Assembly (NCBI RefSeq): GCF_002838065.1
Contig: NZ_PIZU01000015.1
Coordinates: 57,123-121,122, forward strand
From: Mycobacterium hubeiense
GTDB lineage: Bacteria > Actinomycetota > Actinomycetes > Mycobacteriales > Mycobacteriaceae
Direction: 5' to 3'
DNA: 64,000 nucleotides
This document shows, piece after piece, positions 1 to 7,936 of the stretch (position 1 is the first letter of the stretch; every line of letters begins with the position of its first letter). Below the pieces are notes generated by a model. The model made no database searches and was not told the DNA's origin. It saw only the letters and a list, made by a program, of their open reading frames with translations. The translations under genes and the position numbers were made by a program.

Positions 1-1221
1 CGATTCGGCGTCGACGCGCACGTCGACGGCGTTCGTTGGGCCGACATCGTCTCGCGGGTGTTCGGCCGCATCGACCCGCTCTCATTGGGCGGCGAGAACT
101 ATCGGCGGTCGCTGCCCAATGTCGAGGTGTTCTCCAGTCACACGCGGTTCGGCCCGACCCAGTCCGACGGTCGCTACACGCTGCTTACCGATGCGGGCGA
201 CGAGTTCACCGCCGATCAGGTGGTGATCGCGGCCGGCTCACGCGCCACGGTGCCGCCCGAGATCGCCGAGTCGCGCATCGACTACCACACCAGTGACACG
301 ATCATGCGAATCGCAGAGCTGCCGGAGCATCTGGTGATCGTCGGCGGCGGATTCGTCGCCGCCGAGTTCGCACACATCTTCTCCGCGTTGGGGACCCGGG
401 TGACGCTGGTGGTTCGCGGCTCCACGCTGCTGCGACACTGCGACGACTCGGTGTGCGAACGCTTCACCGATATCGCCGCCAAGAAGTGGGAGATCCGCAG
501 CCACCGCACCGTCAAGCGGGCCAGCCAGAACTCGTCGGGAATCACGCTCAGCCTTGACGACGGCTCCACCATGCACGCCGACACAGTGCTGGTGGCCACC
601 GGCCGGGTGCCCAACGGTGACCTGCTCGACGCCGAGCTGGCCGGCGTTACGGTCACCGACGGCCTGGTCAACGTCGACGAGTACCAACGCACCAGCGCCC
701 GAGGCATTTTCGCGCTGGGCGATGTGTGCTCGCCGTATCAGCTCAAACACGTCGCCAACCACGAGGCCCGAGTGGTGCGCCACAACCTGCTGCAGGATTG
801 GGACGACACCGACGCACTGATGCCGTCCGACCATCGGTTCGTGCCGTCCGCGGTATTCACAGACCCGCAGATCGCCATGGTTGGGTTGACCGAAAACGAG
901 GCCCGGGCAAAAGGTTTCGACATCAAGGTCAAGATCCAGGACTACAGCGACGTGGCCTACGGGTGGGCGATGGAGGACACCACCGGCATCGCGAAGATCA
1001 TCGTCGAGAACGGTTCGGGCAAAATCCTGGGCGCGCACATCATGGGACATCAGGCGTCGTCGCTGATCCAACCGTTGATCCAGGCGATGAGCTTCGGGCT
1101 GCCCGGTCAGGAGATGGCGCGCGGGCAGTACTGGATTCATCCGGCACTGCCCGAGGTGATCGAAAACGCGTTGCTGGCGCTGTGCGGCGAACCGCCCTGG
1201 CCGCCGCCGAAGCGGCATTAG
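1..1221 (+). CDS. mtr: Mycothione reductase, 5'-truncated by the window edge
   Basis: NADPH-dependent flavoprotein disulfide reductase that reduces mycothione to mycothiol, the actinobacterial counterpart of glutathione reductase, in the cytosol. The frame is open from base 1, so about 50 N-terminal residues are missing, including the first FAD glycine motif and the redox-active cysteine pair. Visible are the second Rossmann motif (VIVGGGFVAAEF), the FAD motif IFALGDV, and the C-terminal dimer interface with the catalytic HPALPE His-Glu pair. Calling it mtr rather than another family member rests on the following nicT and Rv2857c-Rv2860c-like genes, as in M. tuberculosis. It ends 3 bases before the convergent permease gene. 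Confidence 0.88.
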   Translation, partial: RFGVDAHVDGVRWADIVSRVFGRIDPLSLGGENYRRSLPNVEVFSSHTRFGPTQSDGRYTLLTDAGDEFTADQVVIAAGSRATVPPEIAESRIDYHTSDTIMRIAELPEHLVIVGGGFVAAEFAHIFSALGTRVTLVVRGSTLLRHCDDSVCERFTDIAAKKWEIRSHRTVKRASQNSSGITLSLDDGSTMHADTVLVATGRVPNGDLLDAELAGVTVTDGLVNVDEYQRTSARGIFALGDVCSPYQLKHVANHEARVVRHNLLQDWDDTDALMPSDHRFVPSAVFTDPQIAMVGLTENEARAKGFDIKVKIQDYSDVAYGWAMEDTTGIAKIIVENGSGKILGAHIMGHQASSLIQPLIQAMSFGLPGQEMARGQYWIHPALPEVIENALLALCGEPPWPPPKRH

Positions 1222-1224
1222 GCC

Positions 1225-2319
1225 TCACTGCGCCGCTGGCGCCCAACGCTTTTCGATGTTTCCGAAGCGCCAGACCGCCAGCGCGATCACCCACGCCGCG
1301 GCGAACAGCCCGACGATCAAGAAGCCCACGAACTCGAGGTTCGCGGCGCCGATCGCCGCCAGCGGGCCCGAGTCGATGCCCAGGCGCTCGACCAGCAGGC
1401 CGACGAGCACGATGACGCCGATGACGAGGGCGACGATCACCGACAGCACGGTGACGGTCAGGTTGTAGTACACCTTGCGGATCGGCTGCAGGAACGCCCA
1501 GCCGTAGGCCTTCGACATCAGGATGCCGTCGAGCGCGTCGAACAGGCTCATCCCGGCCGCGAACAGCACGGGCAGCACCAGGATGGCGTACCAGGGCAGG
1601 GTGAACGCCGCAGTGCCCGCGGCGAGCACCAGCAGCGCCACCTGTGTAGCCGTGTCGAAGCCGAGGCCCATGAGCAGGCCGACCGGATACAGATGCCACG
1701 GCTTGCTCACCCTGCGCATCAGCTTCGAGAACAGCCGCGCCAGAAAACCCCGATTCTCGAGTTGGCGTTCGAGTTCGGCCTCGTCGAAGTCACCGTCGCG
1801 CATGCGGCGGAAGACCTTGGCGATCCCGACCGCGGCGAACAGGTTGGACAGCCCGATCAGGATCAGGAAGGTGCCCGCAACGAGGGAGCCCACCAGACCC
1901 AGCGTCTGCAAGAGCGGCGAGTCCTCGTCCTGCACCGGGCCCACCACCGCGCGCACACCAATCGCCAGCAGGAACGCCAGGCCGAACACCACGCTGGAAT
2001 GTCCCAGGGAGAACCAGAAACCGGTGGACAGTGCGCGGGTGCCCTGCCCGACCAACTTGCGTGTGGTGTTGTCGATGACGGCAATGTGGTCGGCGTCGAA
2101 GGCGTGGCGCACGCCGAGCAGATAGGCCGTCGCGCCGAGCCCGACGCCGAAGACGCCGGCGGATCCCAGCGTGATGTGTTGCGGGGCCACGCCGAATACC
2201 AGCACTCCCCAGCCGAGCAGATGCAGTGTGAGAACGACGCCGCCCATCGCGGTGATCGTCGCCCAATCGGTTCGGTCGAGCCGGCGGGCAACCGCCGCAT
2301 CGCGCAACTCGACGCTCAT
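1225..2319 (-). CDS. nicT: Nickel/cobalt permease of the NiCoT family
   Basis: Integral membrane permease for Ni2+ and/or Co2+ (HoxN/NixA/NicT family), 364 aa with about eight hydrophobic segments. The family signature RHAFDADHIAVID lies at residues 71-83 in the second membrane segment. A second signature, LGFDTATQVALL, and a third around SLFDALDGILM follow. The start MSVELRD was chosen because the frame carries the full N-terminal segment. An ArsR-type gene lies 70 bp upstream on the same strand, and an inverted repeat sits in the gap, suggesting metal-responsive control. In M. tuberculosis nicT is, as I recall, on the same strand as mtr; here it is convergent with it. Metal preference cannot be read from sequence. 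Confidence 0.9.
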   Translation of the reverse strand: MSVELRDAAVARRLDRTDWATITAMGGVVLTLHLLGWGVLVFGVAPQHITLGSAGVFGVGLGATAYLLGVRHAFDADHIAVIDNTTRKLVGQGTRALSTGFWFSLGHSSVVFGLAFLLAIGVRAVVGPVQDEDSPLLQTLGLVGSLVAGTFLILIGLSNLFAAVGIAKVFRRMRDGDFDEAELERQLENRGFLARLFSKLMRRVSKPWHLYPVGLLMGLGFDTATQVALLVLAAGTAAFTLPWYAILVLPVLFAAGMSLFDALDGILMSKAYGWAFLQPIRKVYYNLTVTVLSVIVALVIGVIVLVGLLVERLGIDSGPLAAIGAANLEFVGFLIVGLFAAAWVIALAVWRFGNIEKRWAPAAQ

Positions 2320-2345
2320 GAGGAGAGCCTATGTGCGCCGGTTCT

Positions 2346-2366
2346 CATCTGTCTAGATGAACAGAT
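2346..2366. promoter_or_regulatory. Overlapping inverted repeats upstream of nicT (candidate metal-sensor operator)
   Basis: Two overlapping dyads lie in the 70-bp gap between the ArsR gene and nicT: CATCT-GTCT-AGATG (2346-2359) and ATCTGT-N8-ACAGAT (2347-2366). They sit 27-47 bp upstream of the nicT start codon, where a promoter would be. ArsR/SmtB repressors bind short dyads of this kind; binding by the adjacent regulator is inferred. Confidence 0.5.
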
Positions 2367-2389
2367 ATTCAGATTTTGGCGCGCCGGCT

Positions 2390-2728
2390 TCAGCCGTGCC
2401 GGGCGCCGATCCAGTGCAGCAAGTCGTGCACGATGTCGTCCTCGAGCCGGTAGCTGACGGCCCGGCCCACCCGCGTCGAGCTGACCCAACCCTGCTGGCG
2501 CAGCACCCGAAGCGCCTGCGAGACACTGTTCTCTGAGCGGTCGAGCGCCGCGGCGAGGTCCCCCACGCAGATGCCTGGCGCGCGATGCAGGCAGAGCAGA
2601 ATCTCCAGACGATTGGGGTCGGACAGCAGGTCGAATCGCAGAGTCCAGCCCGCGGTGTCGACGTCGGCCAGCGCCGACGTGGCCCGCTTGACTTGCGTCT
2701 GGTCTCCCGGCTTGGTCACTGCTGACAA
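2390..2728 (-). CDS. ArsR/SmtB-family metal-responsive repressor
   Basis: Small winged-helix DNA-binding protein of 112 aa. The helix-turn-helix spans about residues 53-81 (CVGDLAAALDRSENSVSQAL), followed by a wing with RVGRAVSYRL. Possible metal ligands are Cys46, His48 and Cys54 near the recognition helix, and His101, His105 and His111 in the last helix. The C-terminal histidines recall nickel/cobalt sensors of the NmtR type, but I cannot assign a subtype. It precedes nicT on the same strand, so the likely job is repression of the permease when intracellular Ni or Co is sufficient. Confidence 0.82.
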   Translation of the reverse strand: MSAVTKPGDQTQVKRATSALADVDTAGWTLRFDLLSDPNRLEILLCLHRAPGICVGDLAAALDRSENSVSQALRVLRQQGWVSSTRVGRAVSYRLEDDIVHDLLHWIGARHG

Positions 2729-2776
2729 ACCTAATCGAGGATGAGCGACAGCGTTACCGTCGCAGGCGCGGGCCCG

Positions 2777-3523
2777 CTAATCGAGGAAGCCGTGCAGCAG
2801 GGCGGCCGAGCCCTCGACGTGCGCCATCATCGCGGCTGCGGCGGCCTCACCGTCGCCGGCGAGGATCGCGATGACGATGGCCTCGTGTTGCTCGTCGGAG
2901 TGCGCAATGTTTCGCGCCAACAACGGGATCTGGTCCAACAGCGCATTGAGCCGCATCCGGTTCTCGGCCACCAACGGCACCAGAGACGGTGATCCGGCGG
3001 CCTCCGCGATGGCCAGGTGCAGGCGCGAATCCAGCCTTCGGTAGTCGTCGGGTGCGGCGCCGCGCACGTCAGTCAGCCGCGACCACAACACTTCTCGCTC
3101 ACCCGCCGTCAGCGTCCGGTTAGCCGCCATGCGGGCGGCGCCGACTTCGAGGATTTCGCGCAGCCGCAGCGCGTCGTCGATCTCCGCGCGCGTCACGCCG
3201 GGGCTGCCCTCGCTAGGTCGAGGGAGCTCGTCGGCCAGGAAGGTGCCGCCGTAGCGGCCACGCCGCGACACCAGGTAACCGGCGTCGGCCAGTGACTTGA
3301 TCGCCTCCCGCACCGTGTCACGGCTGACGCCGAGCCGCGTCGCCAATTCCCGTTCGGGCGGCAGCGATTCGCCGGGCTGCAGCACCCCGAGCCGGATGGT
3401 CTGCAGCAGCCGGCCGACGGTGTCCTCGAAAGCGTTACCCGGCCGCACCGGGCGAAGCAGCGCTTCGGCCGCCGCCTTCGCGGCGAACTCGGCCTGAGCC
3501 AGCGGTTCCGGGTCGGCGGACAT
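2777..3523 (-). CDS. GntR-family regulator, FadR/FCD subfamily
   Basis: Transcription factor of 248 aa. An N-terminal winged helix (about residues 30-100, with PPERELATRLGVSRDTVREA) is followed by an all-helical FCD ligand-binding domain. The FCD domain keeps metal-site positions in DSRLHLAIAEA, HSDEQHEA and MMAHVEG. The start ATG lies one base after the stop of the SDR gene, so it is the last cistron of the five-gene glnA4 operon and probably translationally coupled. A longer upstream frame exists but overlaps the SDR gene. The candidate target is the divergent glnA4/permease promoter, where a perfect 8-bp dyad occurs. The ligand is unknown; a gamma-glutamyl intermediate would fit. Confidence 0.87.
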   Translation of the reverse strand: MSADPEPLAQAEFAAKAAAEALLRPVRPGNAFEDTVGRLLQTIRLGVLQPGESLPPERELATRLGVSRDTVREAIKSLADAGYLVSRRGRYGGTFLADELPRPSEGSPGVTRAEIDDALRLREILEVGAARMAANRTLTAGEREVLWSRLTDVRGAAPDDYRRLDSRLHLAIAEAAGSPSLVPLVAENRMRLNALLDQIPLLARNIAHSDEQHEAIVIAILAGDGEAAAAAMMAHVEGSAALLHGFLD

Positions 3524-3524
3524 T

Positions 3525-4298
3525 TTATAGTGGCGTGACGTAGTGGCCGCTGATGCCGCCGTCGACCAGGAATGTCGACGCGGTGATGAACGACGCGTCG
3601 TCGCTGGCCAAAAACGCCACGGCGGCAGCCAACTCGGACGGCTCGGCGAACCGGCCCAGGGGCACGTGGACCAGGCGTCGCGCTGCCCGCTCGGGATCCT
3701 TGGCGAACAGTTCCCGCAGCAGCGGCGTGTTAACCGGACCCGGGCACAGCGCGTTGACACGAATCCCGCTGCGCGCGTACTGGATTCCGAGCTCACGCGA
3801 CATCGCCAGCACACCGCCCTTGGACGCGGTGTAGGAGATCTGGGAGGTGGCCGAGCCCATCACCGCGACGAACGACGCGGTGTTGATGATCGACCCCTTT
3901 CCGGCCGGCACCATGTGCCGCAGAGCCGCCCGGCACGACAGGTACACCGACTTCAGGTTGACGTCTTGCACCTTCTGCCACGCCGGCAGTTCGGTGTTCT
4001 CGATCAGATCATCGTCTGGCGGTGAGATACCGGCGTTATTGAAGGCGATGTCGACCGATCCGTAGGCTTCGGCGGCGCTGTCGAAGAGGTTGTTGACGGC
4101 GGCCTCGTCGGACACGTCCACGGGGACAAACAATCCGTCGAGCTCATCGGCGGCCGCCTTACCCGCTGTCGGATCGATGTCGCCGACGACGATCCTCGCG
4201 CCCTCGGCGTGCATGCGCCGGCCCGCCGCCAGGCCGATGCCGCTGCCGGCGCCGGTGATGACCGCCACCTTGCCGGCCAGTCGCTGCGTCAGGTCCAT
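3525..4298 (-). CDS. SDR-family NAD(P)-dependent oxidoreductase (Rv2857c-like)
   Basis: Classical short-chain dehydrogenase of 257 aa. It shows the cofactor motif TGAGSGIG near residue 16, the NNAG motif, the catalytic SYTASKGG (Tyr-x-x-x-Lys), and the PGPVNTPL segment after the active site. Its ATG overlaps the stop of the aldehyde dehydrogenase gene (ATGA). Placed after a gamma-glutamyl ligase and beside an aldehyde dehydrogenase, it could oxidise the alcohol of a gamma-glutamylated amino alcohol to the aldehyde. That role is inferred from position only. Confidence 0.88.
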   Translation of the reverse strand: MDLTQRLAGKVAVITGAGSGIGLAAGRRMHAEGARIVVGDIDPTAGKAAADELDGLFVPVDVSDEAAVNNLFDSAAEAYGSVDIAFNNAGISPPDDDLIENTELPAWQKVQDVNLKSVYLSCRAALRHMVPAGKGSIINTASFVAVMGSATSQISYTASKGGVLAMSRELGIQYARSGIRVNALCPGPVNTPLLRELFAKDPERAARRLVHVPLGRFAEPSELAAAVAFLASDDASFITASTFLVDGGISGHYVTPL

Positions 4299-5662
4299 CA
4301 GGCGCCTCCAATCGCGAAGAACACGTTCTTGGTCTCGGTGAACGACAGCGGCGCATCAGGCCCCAGTTCGCGGCCCAGCCCGGACTGTTTGAAGCCGCCG
4401 AACGGGGTGTTGTACCGCACCGACGAATGCGAATTGACCGACAGATTGCCCGATTCCACCGAACGCGACACCCGCAGCGCCCGCGACAGGTTGTCGGTCC
4501 ATATCGAGCCGGACAGACCGTAGGGGGTGTCATTGGCCAGCGCGATGGCATCGGCTTCATCGTCGAACGGCAACACGGCCACCACCGGCCCGAAGATCTC
4601 TTCCCGAACCGTGCGATCGGCGCGATCAGGCATCAACACCGTCGGCGGGAACCAGAACCCGCGCCCGGACGGGGCGGCGCCGCGGAACGCAACCGGTGCG
4701 TCGTCGGGCACATACGACGCCACCGTCTCCCAGTGGCTCTTCGACACCAGCGGCCCCATTTCGGTGTCGCGTGAACGTGGATCGCCCACCACCACGCCCT
4801 TGACCGCCGGCTCCAACAGCTCCATGAACCGGTCCAGCACATTGCGCTGCACCAGGATTCGGCTGCGCGCACAGCAATCCTGCCCTGCGTTGTCGAAGAC
4901 GCCGTACGGAGCGGTGGCGGCGGCCTTCTCCAGATCGCAGTCGTCGAAGACGATGTTGGCACTCTTGCCGCCAAGCTCCAGCGTCACCCGCTTGACCTGC
5001 GCGGCTGCGCCGGCCATCACCCGCGTGCCGACTTCGGTCGATCCGGTGAACACCACCTTGCGGATGTCGGGATGGGTGACGAATCGCTCCCCAACCACCG
5101 AACCCCTGCCCGGCAGCACCTGCAGCAGATCCGCGGGCAGGCCGGCTTCGACGGCCAGCTCGCCGAGCCGGATCGTGGTCAGCGGCGTCCACTCCGCCGG
5201 CTTGACCAAGACCGCGTTACCCGCGGCCAGCGCCGGAGCGAAGCCCCACGACGCGATCGTCATCGGGAAGTTCCACGGGGTGATGACGCCGACCACCCCG
5301 AGAGGTTCGTTGAACGTGACATCGAGTCCACCGGCGACGGGAATCTGCTTGCCGCTCAACCTCTCCGGTGAGGCCGCGTAGTACAGCAGGACGTCGCGAA
5401 CGTGCCCGGCCTCCCATTCGGCGTTGCCGATCGGATGACCCGAGTTGGCCACTTCGAGCGCCGCCAGCTCGTCGACGTGCGCGTCGACGGCGGCCGCGAA
5501 CGCGCGCAATGCCGCAGCCCGTTCGGCCGGCGCCAGCCGCGCCCAAGCCCGCTGCGCGGCGACGGCGCGCGCCACAGCATCGTCGACGGCCTCCAGCGGC
5601 GTCTGCTCGACGGTGCGCAGCACCTCCTCGGTGGCCGGGTTGATGATGGTGCTGGTCGTCAC
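4298..5662 (-). CDS. aldC: NAD(P)-dependent aldehyde dehydrogenase (AldC/Rv2858c-like)
   Basis: Aldehyde dehydrogenase superfamily enzyme of 454 aa, slightly shorter than the usual 480-500. Visible motifs are GVITPWNFPM, the NAD-binding FTGSTEVG, the catalytic-base motif LELGGKS, the nucleophile in GQDCCARSR, and EEIFGPVV. I chose the GTG at 5662: it overlaps the amidase stop (GTGA) and matches the start I recall for M. tuberculosis AldC. The open frame continues upstream inside the amidase gene. In this operon the likely reaction is gamma-glutamyl-aldehyde to gamma-glutamyl-acid, as PuuC does in the putrescine pathway; the substrate is inferred. Confidence 0.88.
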   Translation of the reverse strand: MTTSTIINPATEEVLRTVEQTPLEAVDDAVARAVAAQRAWARLAPAERAAALRAFAAAVDAHVDELAALEVANSGHPIGNAEWEAGHVRDVLLYYAASPERLSGKQIPVAGGLDVTFNEPLGVVGVITPWNFPMTIASWGFAPALAAGNAVLVKPAEWTPLTTIRLGELAVEAGLPADLLQVLPGRGSVVGERFVTHPDIRKVVFTGSTEVGTRVMAGAAAQVKRVTLELGGKSANIVFDDCDLEKAAATAPYGVFDNAGQDCCARSRILVQRNVLDRFMELLEPAVKGVVVGDPRSRDTEMGPLVSKSHWETVASYVPDDAPVAFRGAAPSGRGFWFPPTVLMPDRADRTVREEIFGPVVAVLPFDDEADAIALANDTPYGLSGSIWTDNLSRALRVSRSVESGNLSVNSHSSVRYNTPFGGFKQSGLGRELGPDAPLSFTETKNVFFAIGGA

Positions 5663-6402
5663 AGGGCCACCCTCCCGCTCGCGTATGCGGCCGCCGCCGC
5701 CACCACGCCCGCGAACAGCCGCAGATCGTCCAACCGCTCCTCCGGGTGCCACTGCACCGCCAAAACGAAGCTCTCTCCGGGCAATTCGACGGCCTCGATC
5801 ACACCGTCGGAATCCTGTGCGCTGACGATCAGCCCGGTGCCGAGGCGGTCGATGGCCTGATGGTGGTAGCACTGCGCGTCCGAGGACTCACCGATCAGCG
5901 CCGCCAGTCGGGTCCCGGGCACGGTGCGGACCTCGGACGTGCCGAACACCGCGTTGCCCTTCTGGTGATGGGTGTGGCCGATGACGTCGGGCAGATGCTG
6001 ATGCAGCGTCCCGCCCAACGCCACGTTGAGCACCTGCGCGCCGCGGCAGATGCCCAGCACCGGCATGCCGCGCCGTAAAGCGCCGTCCAGCATGGCGAAC
6101 TCCCACGCATCCCGTTCGCGCCCAGGCTGATCCGTGGCCGGATGCGGTGCCTGGCCGTAACGGGCGGGGTCGACGTCTGAGCCGCCGGTGATGATCAGAC
6201 CGTCCAGCCCGTCCAGCACCCGCGCGGCGATATCGGCGTCGACGGGTTGCGGTGGCAACAGCACCGCGATCCCCCCCGCCCGGTTGACTCCCTCGAAGTA
6301 GATGTGCGGCAGGAAACTGGCCTTCACATCCCACACGCCGGTCTGTGCCTGCTGCAGGTAGGTGGTGAGGCCGAGCACCGGCCGCAGGTTAGAACCGCTC
6401 AA
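5659..6402 (-). CDS. Class I glutamine amidotransferase-like gamma-glutamyl hydrolase (PuuD-type, Rv2859c-like)
   Basis: Peptidase C26-family protein of 247 aa. The nucleophile cysteine lies in GICRGAQVLNVALGG and the partner His-Glu in VQWHPEE near the C-terminus. Relatives such as PuuD hydrolyse gamma-glutamyl-GABA, releasing glutamate. It overlaps glnA4 by 14 bp and aldC by 4 bp, so all three are tightly coupled. The expected role is the last step of a gamma-glutamylated pathway, cleaving the gamma-glutamyl amide to free glutamate and the end product. The start MSGSNLRP is the first Met that gives the complete fold. Confidence 0.87.
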   Translation of the reverse strand: MSGSNLRPVLGLTTYLQQAQTGVWDVKASFLPHIYFEGVNRAGGIAVLLPPQPVDADIAARVLDGLDGLIITGGSDVDPARYGQAPHPATDQPGRERDAWEFAMLDGALRRGMPVLGICRGAQVLNVALGGTLHQHLPDVIGHTHHQKGNAVFGTSEVRTVPGTRLAALIGESSDAQCYHHQAIDRLGTGLIVSAQDSDGVIEAVELPGESFVLAVQWHPEERLDDLRLFAGVVAAAAAYASGRVAL

Positions 6403-7756
6403 AACCGCGCACCCTCTCCCAGTCCGTCACCGCGGAGTTGAAGGCGGCCACCTCGACCCGCGCGTTGTTCACGTAGTGCTCGACGACCTCGTCGCCGAAC
6501 GCCTCACGCGCCACCTCCGACTTCGCGAACAACCCGGCCGCCTCGGCCAGCGTGGTCGGCAGTCGCTCCGCACCACTGGCATAGGCGTTGCCCTCCAATG
6601 GTTCTGGCAATTCCAGCTCCCGTTCGATGCCGTACAGTCCGCCCGCTATCAGCGCCGATACGGCGAGATACTGGTTGACGTCGCCGCCGGGCGCCCGGTT
6701 CTCCATCCGCATGCCGTGGCCATGGCCGACGACCCGCAGCGCGCACGTGCGATTGTCCATACCCCACGCGATGGCGGTCGGTGCGAAGCTGCCCTCGGCG
6801 AATCGTTTGTAGGAGTTGATATTCGGCGCGTAGCACAGGGTGAGCTCACGCAGCGTGGCCAGCTGCCCGGCGACGAAGCTGCGGAACAGCGGCGACATGC
6901 CCAGCGGATCCGACGGATCGGCGAACACGGCACTGTCGTCGTCGCCGCGCAGCGAAATGTGGATGTGGCAGCTATTGCCTTCGCGCTCATCGAATTTCGC
7001 CATGAACGTGATGGCCTTGCCGTGCTGGTCGGCGATCTCCTTGGCGCCGTTCTTGTAGATGGTGTGGTTGTCACACGTCACCAGGGCATGGTCGTAGCGG
7101 AAGGCGATCTCCTGTTGGCCGCGGTTGCATTCGCCTTTGACGCCTTCGCAGTACATGCCGGCGCCGGACATGCCGAGCCGAATGTCACGCAGCAGCGGCT
7201 CCATTCGCGTCGAGGCATGCATCGCATAGTCGACGTTGTAGTCCGATGCCGGTGTCAGGCCGCGATAGCCGGCCGCCCAGGCGTCGCGATAGCTGGTGTC
7301 GAACACCATGAACTCGAGTTCGGTGCCGACGTAGGGCACCAGGCCAGTTTCGGTCAACCGCTCGATCTGCCGACGCAGGATGCTGCGCGGCGCGGCAACG
7401 ACGGGATTGCCGTCGTCCCACGACAGATCGGCCATCACCAGCGCGGTGCCGGGCAGCCAAGGAATGCGCCGCAGCGTGCTGAAGTCGGGCATCATCACCA
7501 TGTCGCCGTAACCGGTGTTCCAACTCGACATCGCGTACCCGTCGACGGTGTTCATGTCCACGTCGACTGCCAGCAGGTAGTTACAGCACTCCGCGCCGTG
7601 TGCGGCCACCTCTTCGGAGAAGAGCCGGCCCGACACTCGTTTACCGGTCAGCCGGCCCTGCATATCGCAGAACGCGACGATCACCGTGTCGATGTCCCCG
7701 GAGGCGACCAGCCGTTCGAGGTCGGCCTGCGTCAACATGCCGGTGTCGGGCTTCAT
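6389..7756 (-). CDS. glnA4: Glutamine synthetase-like gamma-glutamyl ligase (GlnA4-type)
   Basis: Glutamine synthetase superfamily enzyme of 455 aa, Rv2860c-like by position. Recognisable parts are the metal and glutamate-binding segments EGVKGECNRGQQE, CHIHISLRG, NINSYKRF and MENRAPGGDVNQYL. Such GlnA-like proteins usually do not make glutamine. Streptomyces GlnA4 ligates glutamate to ethanolamine and GlnA3/PuuA to polyamines (family knowledge). The downstream amidase, aldehyde dehydrogenase and SDR, with a divergent ethanolamine-type permease 180 bp away, favour an ethanolamine-like substrate here. It is the first gene of the minus-strand operon. Confidence 0.87.
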   Translation of the reverse strand: MKPDTGMLTQADLERLVASGDIDTVIVAFCDMQGRLTGKRVSGRLFSEEVAAHGAECCNYLLAVDVDMNTVDGYAMSSWNTGYGDMVMMPDFSTLRRIPWLPGTALVMADLSWDDGNPVVAAPRSILRRQIERLTETGLVPYVGTELEFMVFDTSYRDAWAAGYRGLTPASDYNVDYAMHASTRMEPLLRDIRLGMSGAGMYCEGVKGECNRGQQEIAFRYDHALVTCDNHTIYKNGAKEIADQHGKAITFMAKFDEREGNSCHIHISLRGDDDSAVFADPSDPLGMSPLFRSFVAGQLATLRELTLCYAPNINSYKRFAEGSFAPTAIAWGMDNRTCALRVVGHGHGMRMENRAPGGDVNQYLAVSALIAGGLYGIERELELPEPLEGNAYASGAERLPTTLAEAAGLFAKSEVAREAFGDEVVEHYVNNARVEVAAFNSAVTDWERVRGFERF

Positions 7757-7824
7757 TGCGCACCTTCCTCGTTTGACTCACCCATGACGACAACTCAACC
7801 ATTGGGCAGATGTTTTCCCCGTTG

Positions 7825-7841
7825 ATTAACAAAACTGTCAC
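7825..7841. promoter_or_regulatory. GlnR-like box (AC-N9-AC)
   Basis: In the glnA4/permease divergent region, ATTAAC-AAAACT-GTCAC matches the loose actinobacterial GlnR pattern of two AC dinucleotides nine bases apart. The core is short and degenerate, so this is a weak call. Nitrogen control would fit a pathway that releases amino nitrogen. Confidence 0.25.
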
Positions 7842-7843
7842 GC

Positions 7844-7869
7844 CCAAAGGTAGGACATCAGACCTTTGG
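7844..7869. promoter_or_regulatory. Perfect dyad CCAAAGGT-N10-ACCTTTGG between divergent glnA4 and permease
   Basis: An 8-bp perfect inverted repeat with a 10-bp spacer lies midway in the 180-bp divergent intergenic region, 87 bp from the glnA4 start and 67 bp from the permease start. It is a candidate operator for the FCD-type GntR regulator at the end of the operon. A possible -10 element for the permease (TATTCT, 7876-7881) follows directly, so a protein bound here could block that promoter. Confidence 0.5.
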
Positions 7870-7936
7870 ACATTCTATTCTCCCAATGCGGCGAGCGTTG
7901 CCCCCTTCCCCGCGCCGCATATTCCAAGGAGCGCAG

